A stretch of 46,177 nucleotides of DNA from Citreicoccus inhibens (GTDB lineage: Bacteria; Myxococcota; Myxococcia; Myxococcales; Myxococcaceae): contig NZ_JAHNZT010000049.1 in the NCBI RefSeq assembly GCF_019039035.1, positions 1 to 46,177 of the forward strand, written 5' to 3'. Below are positions 7,773 to 15,073 of this stretch, in pieces (the first letter of the stretch is position 1; each line of letters begins with the position of its first letter). The position numbers and the translations under genes are program-made. The notes below the pieces were generated by a model. It ran no database searches. It was not told the DNA's origin and saw nothing but the letters and a program-made list of their open reading frames with translations.

Positions 7773-9188
7773 TCAGGCAATGGGTGGAAGCGGGGCGAGC
7801 ATCCGGCGCAGGAAGGGCATGTCCTCGGCCAGGGCCTTGCGGCCGAAGTGCAGCGCCTTCGAGGCCAGCTCGACCGAGGGCACCACGTCCAGCGGTGACA
7901 GCGTGCGCGTGAACTGTTTGACGTGGTGGGCGTAGGGCAGGTTGGGCCCCACCGTCATCGCGGCCAGCCGCTGAAGTGGAATCCACAGGGGCGTGGCGAG
8001 TCGAGGCGCGAAGCCATCCAGCGCGAGGATGAACGCGTTGCGCGTGCCGATGCGGCCCTTCGCCACCGCGCGCCACGCGGCCTTGGCGGGCAGGTTGTCC
8101 ACCAACCCGCCATCGATGAGGCGCGCCACGCCGTGCTGGGCCATGAGGCCATCCAGCAGGCCGTGCATGTGCGGATCCTCTCGCAGCACGTCGTAGTGGA
8201 TGACGCCGGGCAGCGCGGACGAGAAGCCCGCGGCGTCCAGCGCGTCGAAGTCGGCCGTGTCGTCGTCCGCGCCCAGGTGCAGGCGCAGCGTGATTTCTGG
8301 CCGGGTGAACAGCTCGGAGATGGCGCCGACCGCGGCCTGGAGTCGCCGCGCGACGCTCGCGGGGTTGAGCAGTCCCAGGGGGCTGGGGCCCAGCAGGCGC
8401 TCGTAGTACTCGAGCGGGCGGGGGAGCATGCCGCGGCGGATGCCTCCCACGGCGATGAGCGTGGGCACCGGCAGATCCTTGAGCCGCATGCCGCTGCCCT
8501 CGGGCCCCGCGCCGAAGAAGCGGCCCAGGCCCGCGCGCAGGAACAGCCGGAGGGCCGCGGGCACGCCATACCGGCTCTCGGTGGAGATGAAGCGGAAGAG
8601 CTTCCGGAACGACAGCCCCCGGACGATGTTGATCATCTCCGTGGGGTCGAACCGGGACATGCGCGAGCGCATCAGCGCGAGGATGGCGCCCATGGACGTC
8701 CCCGCGAGCAGCTTGGGCTCCAGGCCGTGCTCGGCCAGGAGATTCATCGCGCCCAGGTAGACGAACGCGGTGCCGCCTCCGCCCCCCGCGACGAGCACGA
8801 GCGACTTGTGGCGGACCTCGTGGTCGATGGCCTCTCCTGACACGCGCGCGCGCATGCGGCGCACCAGCGCGTCTCGGGCCTGGAGGCTCTGCTCGCGCAA
8901 GTCCCTGACGTGCGGGACGAGCCGGTCGCGGGTGATGGGCCGGCTGCCCTTCAGGATGGGGCCGAGCCGACGCTCCACGTCCTCGCGAAAGGGCGTGAGC
9001 TGCGCGCCGACGCCCACGTCACATCCCTCGCTGCGGACCTTGTAGAGTCGCGCGAGGGACAGGGCCGTGCGCAGGATGGCCTCCTCGCGCGCGTCGAGCA
9101 GGCCGGGGCTGGCGAGCGATGCCCGCACGAGCGCCAGCTCCATCTCCTCGAGCGGCCGCGTTATCTGGAAGCGTTCCTTCAGGAGCAC
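7773..9188 (-). CDS. Patatin-like phospholipase
   Basis: 471 residues. The patatin core starts near residue 128 with the glycine oxyanion loop AGGGGGTAF (134-142). The nucleophile motif GTSMG gives Ser165 and the DGG motif gives Asp359, which together form the catalytic dyad. The N-terminal 125 residues are helical and of unknown role. There is no signal peptide, so the protein should be cytosolic or peripheral on the membrane, hydrolysing acyl groups of phospholipids. The GTG start lacks a clear Shine-Dalgarno; an in-frame ATG at 9143 is an alternative that leaves the domain intact. It is 27 bases downstream of the MoxR gene and probably shares its transcript. Confidence 0.9.
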   Translation of the reverse strand: MLLKERFQITRPLEEMELALVRASLASPGLLDAREEAILRTALSLARLYKVRSEGCDVGVGAQLTPFREDVERRLGPILKGSRPITRDRLVPHVRDLREQSLQARDALVRRMRARVSGEAIDHEVRHKSLVLVAGGGGGTAFVYLGAMNLLAEHGLEPKLLAGTSMGAILALMRSRMSRFDPTEMINIVRGLSFRKLFRFISTESRYGVPAALRLFLRAGLGRFFGAGPEGSGMRLKDLPVPTLIAVGGIRRGMLPRPLEYYERLLGPSPLGLLNPASVARRLQAAVGAISELFTRPEITLRLHLGADDDTADFDALDAAGFSSALPGVIHYDVLREDPHMHGLLDGLMAQHGVARLIDGGLVDNLPAKAAWRAVAKGRIGTRNAFILALDGFAPRLATPLWIPLQRLAAMTVGPNLPYAHHVKQFTRTLSPLDVVPSVELASKALHFGRKALAEDMPFLRRMLAPLPPIA

Positions 9189-9215
9189 GGAGGGGCGTTC
9201 ACCAAGAGGCCGTGC

Positions 9216-10157
9216 TCACGCCTGGGCGATCTGCGACAGGTTCGCGCGGGCCTTCTCGATGTCGCCCTCGTACTTGAGGACGAGGTTCAGCGTGGAGGCC
9301 ACCATGTCCGCGGTCAATGACTCGGCGTTGAGCAGGGCCAGGCTCTGCGCCCAGTCGAGCGTCTCGCTGATGGACGGGGCCTTCTTGAGGTCCAGGGCGC
9401 GGATGGCCGCCACCGCCTCGATGACCTGCTCGGCGAGCGTCTGCGGCACCTGCGGCAGCCGCGCGCGGACGATGCGCAGCTCGCGCTCGCGGTCCGGAAA
9501 GTCGATGTGCAGGTGCAGGCACCGGCGCTTGAGCGCGTCGGAGAGCTCCCGGGCGTTGTTGGACGTCAGCACCACGCGGGGGATGTGGCGGGCCTTGAAG
9601 GTGCCCAGCTCGGGGATGGTGACCGCGTTGTCGGAGAGGACCTCCAGGAGGAAGGCCTCGAACTCGGGGTCCGCCTTGTCGATTTCATCCACCAGCAAGA
9701 GGGCAGGGCGCTCCGAGAGCTGGGCGCGCAGGATGGGGCGCGGCAGGAGGAAGCGCTCGGAGAAGAACACCGCGTCGCCGCTCGCGAGCCGGTCCGCCGC
9801 CTCGGCGAGCGTCCGGGCGCCCTCGGTCATCTCGCCAATCTTGTCCTTCAACAGCTGGGTGTAGAGCAGCTGCTTGGCGTACTCCCACTCGTAGAGGGCC
9901 TTGGCCTCGTCGAGCCCCTCGTAGCACTGGAGACGGATGAACTCGCGGTCCAGCGCCGTGGCCAGGGCCTTGGCCAGCTCCGTCTTGCCCACCCCCGCTG
10001 GGCCCTCCACGAGGATGGGCTTGTCCATCCGGTCCGCGAGGAACGCCGCGGTGGCGATCTCGGAGGAGGACAGGTATCCCACCTGCTCCAGCCGGCTGGA
10101 GGCGTCTTCCACGCTGGCGAACGGGCGGGTGGCGGTCGTCGGATTCGAGGGGTTCAC
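9216..10157 (-). CDS. MoxR-family AAA ATPase
   Basis: 313 residues, typical for MoxR proteins. Walker A is GPAGVGKTE (52-60), Walker B LLLVDEID (153-160), sensor-1 LTSN (197-200), and RR (211-212) occupies the arginine-finger site. MoxR ATPases usually work with VWA-domain proteins to mature or activate enzyme complexes. No VWA gene is adjacent here, so the client is not evident. The start is a GTG with AAGG upstream. It faces a divergent intergenic region that contains a dyad and is the first gene of a likely unit with the patatin gene. Confidence 0.9.
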   Translation of the reverse strand: MNPSNPTTATRPFASVEDASSRLEQVGYLSSSEIATAAFLADRMDKPILVEGPAGVGKTELAKALATALDREFIRLQCYEGLDEAKALYEWEYAKQLLYTQLLKDKIGEMTEGARTLAEAADRLASGDAVFFSERFLLPRPILRAQLSERPALLLVDEIDKADPEFEAFLLEVLSDNAVTIPELGTFKARHIPRVVLTSNNARELSDALKRRCLHLHIDFPDRERELRIVRARLPQVPQTLAEQVIEAVAAIRALDLKKAPSISETLDWAQSLALLNAESLTADMVASTLNLVLKYEGDIEKARANLSQIAQA

Positions 10158-10267
10158 GAGCGGACCTTAACCGAGGGGTTCCTTTGAAACTGCGGCAAAA
10201 ATGCCAGGGTCTTGGTCGGAATCTCCACGCCCAGCCCGTCCTGCCGCCCTGCAACCCTTCGGAATTT

Positions 10268-10291
10268 GGGTGAGAAATATTTTTCGCACCC
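10268..10291. promoter_or_regulatory. Inverted repeat in divergent intergenic region (candidate operator)
   Basis: Ten-base arms GGGTGaGAAA and TTTCGCACCC around a TATT centre, with one mismatch, lie in an AT-rich patch between the divergent MoxR and small-membrane-protein genes. The position, 110 bases from one start and 60 from the other, suits an operator or a promoter element. No T-tract or nearby gene end suggests a terminator. Confidence 0.4.
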
Positions 10292-10351
10292 TGGGCACGC
10301 ACTGTGCATCTCTATGCGCGCACCCAAGAAACAGCAGCGAGGTCGGCAGTC

Positions 10352-10570
10352 ATGTGGGCGTGGTTGAGGATGGCGATGGCGGTGGTGGTCGTGTTCATGC
10401 CGGGCGGCTTTCCGCTGCTCCTGGCATACATCGCGGCACGCACGCTGCGTGCCCGGTGGCGCGAGGCCCGGATGGCCGCTCGCGCGCACGGCCGCAGCCT
10501 GTCGGTTCGCGACGTGGTCGCGAACCTTCACTTCAAGGACCTGATCCGCGAAGCCCGCGCGGCGCTGTAG
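10352..10570 (+). CDS. Small single-pass membrane protein (72 aa), unknown function
   Basis: The ATG at 10352 is chosen because GAGG lies about nine bases upstream and because it places the hydrophobic stretch at the N-terminus; the frame is open 16 codons further upstream. Residues 3-26 (LRMAMAVVVVFMPGGFPLLLAYIA) form one membrane helix interrupted by PGG. A very basic, Arg-rich cytosolic tail follows (RTLRARWREARMAARAHGR) and then a short amphipathic end. I do not recognise it. It is transcribed away from moxR and followed by a clear terminator, so it seems to be a single-gene unit. Confidence 0.6.
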   Translation: MWAWLRMAMAVVVVFMPGGFPLLLAYIAARTLRARWREARMAARAHGRSLSVRDVVANLHFKDLIREARAAL

Positions 10571-10642
10571 GCGCCGGGAGTCCGGCGGGTGCCGGATGTC
10601 CGTCAGCGGGCGGACCGTGGATGAGGTGAAGCATCAACGCAA

Positions 10643-10684
10643 GGGGCCCCGCTCGGTTGGTCGAGCGCGGGCCCCTCGCTTTTC
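10643..10684 (+). terminator. Rho-independent terminator between convergent genes
   Basis: Arms GGGGCCCCGCTCG and CGAGCGCGGGCCCC pair almost completely around a short GTTGGT loop, and TTTT follows at 10680-10683. It lies 70 bases after the small membrane gene and just before the end of the oppositely oriented aglZ. On the reverse strand the stem lacks a T-run, so it mainly serves the + strand gene. Confidence 0.75.
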
Positions 10685-10687
10685 TGG

Positions 10688-13600
10688 CTACTTGTCCAGC
10701 TCGTCCACCAGGGCGGTCCAGTCATCCTCTCCGGCGGCGGGGCTGGTGGGCAGCTGCATCACCACCGTGCGGTCCGACGGCTCCTCCAGGTCCTCGCCGA
10801 GCGGTACGGGCTGCGGCGGGGGCTGAGGCGCGGCCTTCTTCGCCGCCGGGGCCGCCGCGGGCTTGGCGGCGGCGGGCCTGGCGGGCGCCTTGGCCGGGGT
10901 GGGCGCAGCGGCGGGGACCACCGGGTTGAGCTGGGTGCGCAGCTCGGCATCGCCCTCGTCCGGGACGGGCGCGGGCGTCTTGCTCACGGCGGCCTTGGCG
11001 GCCGGGGCGGGCGTGGCGGCAGCGGCGGGGGCCTTGCTCTTGTAGCGAGCCAGCTCCAGCTCGGCGACCTTGAGCGCCTTGCTCTTCTCCTGCACGGACT
11101 GCTGCAGGCGCGCGACCTCCTGGGCCTTGATGGCGTCGCGGCGCTCCAGCTCCGCCTTCTGCTTGGCGGACTGCTCCTCCAACTCCTTGAGCTGGCGGGC
11201 CTCCAGGTCCTTGCGCTCCTTCTGTGCCGTGGCGAGCCGCGCGGCGGTCTCCGTGGCCTTGCTCTCGGCGGCGGAGACGCGGGTGGTCAGCTCCTTCTCG
11301 ACGCGGACCTTGCCGCTCTGCGCGTTTTCGACGGCCAGCTCCAGGTCCTGGATCTTCTTCACGCGGGCCGCGAGCTGTCCCTGGACGTCCTTGAGCTTGG
11401 TGTCGGCCTCGGCGGCGCGAGCCTGGGCCTCCTGGCCGAGCTGCGCGATGCGCTGCTCCGCCTTGGCGAGCTTCGCGGCGAGGTCATCCGCGTGCTTCTT
11501 CGCCTCGCCAGCGGCGGCCTGGGCCTGCTGCGCCTGCTGCTGGCTGCGCGCCTCGGCCTGCTGGAGCTGGCCCGCGATGCCGTCGCGCTCCGCGACCAGC
11601 CGCGCCTGGGCCTGCGACGCGCCCTGGAGCTGCCCGTCGCGCTCGGCGATGACCTTGCGCGCGGTGTCCAGTTCGCCCGAGACGCCCGAGAGCTGCTGGC
11701 CCATGGCGTCCGCGTGCTTCTTCGCATCGGCGGCCTGGGCCTGGAGCCTTCCCTCGAGCTGCTTGAGCTGCTCGGTGCGGGTGGCCACCTCGCGGTTGAG
11801 CACCTCGCCCTGGCGCATCTTCTCCTGGGTGACCTGAGTGAGCTTGCGGAGCGTGTCGGACAGCTCCTTGCCCTTGGTGGTCAGGTCGTTCTGGAGCAGC
11901 TCCTCTCGGCGCTGCGACTCGTTGGTGAGCGCGTGGTGGCGCTCCTCGAGGTCGTGACGCGCGTCCTCGGACTGGGCCAGCGAGGAGGTGAGGCGCGTGA
12001 CCTCGGCGACGCGCTCACCCAGTTCGTGCTTGGTGACGATGAGCTGCTCGGCCAGGTCCTCGCCGTGGGCCTGGGCCTCGGCGAGCTGTCCTTCGAGCGC
12101 GGCCTGGGCGCTGGCGGCCTGCTGACGGGAGGTGACGTGCGCCTGCTGCTCGTGGGCCAGGGCGTCCCGCGTGGCCGCGAGCTGTCCCTGCGTCTCGGCG
12201 AGTTGGCGCGACGTGGCGTCCAGCTCGGACACCAGCCCATCGCGCTCGCCCGTGAGGGCCTGGATCTGAGCGCTCGTTTCTTCCGCCAGTCGGGCGTGCG
12301 CGGCCCGTTCGGCCTCGTAGTTCCCCTGCGTCTCCGACAGCTCGGCGCGAAGCTGACCGATCTGCCCGGTCAGCTCCTGCTCCAGCTCGTTCTTCGCCTG
12401 GCCGAGCGCCTGCAACTCGGCGATGCGCGCGTTGCGCTCCTGGGTGGTGCGCGCCAGGGAGTCGTTTGTCTCCTGGAGGGCGCCGCGCGTGTCGTTCAGC
12501 TCCGCGTCCAGCGCGTCCCGCTGCTGGGTGGTGGTGGCGAGCTGCTCGCGGGTCTGCTCCAGCGCTCCCTGGGTCTGCGCCAGCGTCTGGCTGGTGGCGT
12601 CCAGCTCCCCGCGCGTCTCTGCGAGCGTCGCTTCCGTGCTCGCCAGGGTGGCCTGGGTGTCCGCCAGCGTCTGCTCGGTGCTGGCGAGCGTGCCCTGCGT
12701 CTGTGCCAGGGTGTGCTCGGTGCGGGAGAGCGTCTCCTGGGTCTGCGCCAGCGTCTGGCTGGTGGCGTCTAGCTCGCCGCGGGTGCTGGACAGCGCCTCC
12801 TCGGTCTGGCCCAGCCGGGTCTGCGTCTCCGCGAGCTGCTGGCTGGTGGCCTCCAACTCGCCGCGTGTCTCGGCGAGGGTGGCTTCCGTGCTGGAGAGCG
12901 TGGCCTGGGTGTCCGCCAGCGTCTGGCTCGTGGCTTCGAGGTTGCCGGTCAGCTCGGCGATGCGCGCGTCGCGTCCGGCGACGTCCGCCTGGAGCCCCTC
13001 GACGGTGGCGTCGCGCTGGGCGACGGTGTCCTCGAGCGAGGCCACGCGCGCCTGGAGCTGCTCACCCTGCTGCTGAGAGGCCTCGAGCTGCTCGGTGAGC
13101 GCCTGGATCTGTCCGGTGAGGTCGGCCTCCTGGGCCTCCTTCGCCGCGCGCAGCTCCTGGAGCTGGCCCGTGAGGTCCTGCTCCAGCGCGTCCTTCGCAT
13201 CCTGGAGCGCCTGGAGGCGGCCCTGGAGGTCTTGGATCTGCCCGGTGAGGTCCTGCTCCAGCTCGTTCTTCGCCTGGCCGAGCGCTTCCAGCTCGCCCGT
13301 GAGTTCGGCCTCGCGGTCCGCGAGGTGGGCCTTGATGGCCTCGACCTCGCCCTCCAGCTCGCCGATGCGCTCCAGGTGCTGCTGGATGGTCGAGTTGAGG
13401 TCGGCCTCGTGGTTCTCGTTGCGGGTGATGGTCTCCGCCAGCTCGCGCTCGAGCGAGGAGATCTTCGAGTCCCGCTCCTCGACGCGCTGGGTGAGCTCCG
13501 CCTCCTGCGCGTCCTTGTCCAGCTTGAGTTGATCGCGCTCGCCCGTGGTGCGAGACAGGTCGCCCTCGAGGTCCGCGACCTGCTGCGTGAGGCGCTGCTC

Positions 13601-14974
13601 GAGCGCGGCGCGCTCGGCATTGAGGCGTTCGATCTCCGCGTCGGAGCGAGCGGCGTGCTCCTCGGCGGTGGCCGAGCGCGTCTCCAGGCCGCGGACCGTG
13701 TCGTCGCGCTCCTGCTCGGTGCGCCGCAGCTGCTCCTGCACGGCCTGCAACTCGCCGGTCAGCTCGGCGTAGCGCTGATCCCGCTCGCCGATGGTGCGAC
13801 CCAGCTCGGACTCGAGCCCATCGCCGCGCTCGCGCAGGCGGGCGATCTCCGCCTCATGGGCGCGCCCGGTCTCCTGGAGACCTTGCTCCTTGACCTCGAA
13901 CTCGAGCGTGACGACGCCGAGGTGCTTCTCCAGCTTGTCGTACTCGCCATTGAGGCGGTCGATCTCCGCGGCCCGGCGCCCGAGTTCGTCGTCGCGGTTG
14001 TGGACCTCCTTGCGAAGGACGTTGATGTCCTTCTCCTTGGAGGCGACGACCTCGATGAGGTCCTTCTCCGCGGAGAACTTCTGCAGGAGCAGGTCGTCCA
14101 CCGTGGCGCCGTGCTCGCGCTCCTTCTGGACGATGGACTGTTGGGCGTCGTTGAAGCGACGCAGCAGATCATCCACCTGCATCTTGAGGCCCTGCAGCTC
14201 CACGTCCTTCTCGTGGAGGCGGTCCTCGACGGACAGGAGCTCGCGCTCGCGCACGCTCCAGATCTCCGAGAGGCGAGCGAGCTGGGCCTCGCGCCCCTTC
14301 AGCTCGTCGCGGAGGATCTGGATCTTCCCTTCCGGCGTGCCCATCAACTCGCGGCGCGGGGGCGGGCGCTTGAGCTGGCGCGACTCGGCGAGCAGCTCCG
14401 CCTTGCGGTCCGCGATGGACTGGAAGGCGCGGTCCATGAACGCGCGATCCTCGTCGGTGATCGCGCTGCGGCGCTCGCGCTTGGGCAGGCGAGGGGGGCC
14501 GCCCGCGTTGGTGCGCAGCGGCGGCGGCATGGGCGGCGGAGACTCGCGCGGGGCGTTCCCGTTGAGCGCCGCGTCCAGCGAGTCATCCGACTCCTCGCTC
14601 CCGGGCGTGACGATGCCGGCACTCATCGAGGCCAGCTCGCCCATCTCGAAGGGGATGACGAGGTAGCCGTCGGCCGCGCCTTGCGTCTGACGGTGTTGGT
14701 TCAGCCCCTCCACACCCGTATCGGAGGAGAGCAGGAGGACCTTGAGGTTCTGGCCCCACTTGCCCTTCTTGATCTGCCCGCAGAGGGTGAACCCGGACTG
14801 ATCCGGCAGCTCCGCGCGAACGACGACCAGATCAGGCCGGCGCTTCTCCAACTCGCGTTGAGCGTCCGCGGACGTCGCCGCCATGGCCGTCTGGTAGCCC
14901 GCGCTTTTGAGCACGGTGGCCATGCTGAGGGCGAAGTCGTTCTGGCTTTCGACGATGAGGACCCGACGCTCCAT
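10688..14974 (-). CDS. aglZ: AglZ-type gliding motility protein: pseudo-receiver plus giant coiled coil
   Basis: 1,428 residues; M. xanthus AglZ, as I recall it, is about 1,400 residues with the same plan. Residues 1-120 are a receiver fold without phosphorylation chemistry: the acidic pocket is reduced to E9, the phospho-acceptor site is Arg53 (DLVVVRAELPD), and the usual KP switch is IP (LVIPF). A linker with paired acidic residues follows, then roughly 1,100 residues of continuous coiled coil (200-1310). Part of this is built of near-identical units such as TLAQTQ and TLASTE. The last 110 residues are Ala/Pro-rich and end in an acidic DEPSDRTVVMQLP-like/DDWTALVDELDK segment. AglZ is a cytoplasmic filament-forming scaffold that binds MglA and organises A-motility complexes. 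FrzS has the same plan but is much shorter. Confidence 0.85.
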   Translation of the reverse strand: MERRVLIVESQNDFALSMATVLKSAGYQTAMAATSADAQRELEKRRPDLVVVRAELPDQSGFTLCGQIKKGKWGQNLKVLLLSSDTGVEGLNQHRQTQGAADGYLVIPFEMGELASMSAGIVTPGSEESDDSLDAALNGNAPRESPPPMPPPLRTNAGGPPRLPKRERRSAITDEDRAFMDRAFQSIADRKAELLAESRQLKRPPPRRELMGTPEGKIQILRDELKGREAQLARLSEIWSVRERELLSVEDRLHEKDVELQGLKMQVDDLLRRFNDAQQSIVQKEREHGATVDDLLLQKFSAEKDLIEVVASKEKDINVLRKEVHNRDDELGRRAAEIDRLNGEYDKLEKHLGVVTLEFEVKEQGLQETGRAHEAEIARLRERGDGLESELGRTIGERDQRYAELTGELQAVQEQLRRTEQERDDTVRGLETRSATAEEHAARSDAEIERLNAERAALEQRLTQQVADLEGDLSRTTGERDQLKLDKDAQEAELTQRVEERDSKISSLERELAETITRNENHEADLNSTIQQHLERIGELEGEVEAIKAHLADREAELTGELEALGQAKNELEQDLTGQIQDLQGRLQALQDAKDALEQDLTGQLQELRAAKEAQEADLTGQIQALTEQLEASQQQGEQLQARVASLEDTVAQRDATVEGLQADVAGRDARIAELTGNLEATSQTLADTQATLSSTEATLAETRGELEATSQQLAETQTRLGQTEEALSSTRGELDATSQTLAQTQETLSRTEHTLAQTQGTLASTEQTLADTQATLASTEATLAETRGELDATSQTLAQTQGALEQTREQLATTTQQRDALDAELNDTRGALQETNDSLARTTQERNARIAELQALGQAKNELEQELTGQIGQLRAELSETQGNYEAERAAHARLAEETSAQIQALTGERDGLVSELDATSRQLAETQGQLAATRDALAHEQQAHVTSRQQAASAQAALEGQLAEAQAHGEDLAEQLIVTKHELGERVAEVTRLTSSLAQSEDARHDLEERHHALTNESQRREELLQNDLTTKGKELSDTLRKLTQVTQEKMRQGEVLNREVATRTEQLKQLEGRLQAQAADAKKHADAMGQQLSGVSGELDTARKVIAERDGQLQGASQAQARLVAERDGIAGQLQQAEARSQQQAQQAQAAAGEAKKHADDLAAKLAKAEQRIAQLGQEAQARAAEADTKLKDVQGQLAARVKKIQDLELAVENAQSGKVRVEKELTTRVSAAESKATETAARLATAQKERKDLEARQLKELEEQSAKQKAELERRDAIKAQEVARLQQSVQEKSKALKVAELELARYKSKAPAAAATPAPAAKAAVSKTPAPVPDEGDAELRTQLNPVVPAAAPTPAKAPARPAAAKPAAAPAAKKAAPQPPPQPVPLGEDLEEPSDRTVVMQLPTSPAAGEDDWTALVDELDK

Positions 14975-15037
14975 GAAGCCCTTGACCCAGCAAAAAGTGC
15001 AGTGAAAACCGGAACATCCTACCGGCCGGCAGCAAGC

Positions 15038-15054
15038 CTTGGAAAGTTTCCAAG
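15038..15054. promoter_or_regulatory. Perfect 17-bp palindrome upstream of aglZ
   Basis: CTTGGAAAGTTTCCAAG is a perfect palindrome around one central base, lying in the 99-base gap between the glycosyltransferase stop and the aglZ start, 64 bases before the latter. It could be an operator or a short hairpin (7 bp, 3-base loop) ending the glycosyltransferase transcript; no T-run follows. It shares the ten bases TTCCAAGCGT with the palindrome at 5307-5322. Confidence 0.4.
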
Positions 15055-15073
15055 CGTCGCTCGGTTGGCTGCC

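Noticed and set aside
12420-12960. Regularly repeated DNA that could suggest a CRISPR array
   Set aside because: Repeats are in-frame coding units of the AglZ coiled coil with no unique spacers and no cas genes nearby.
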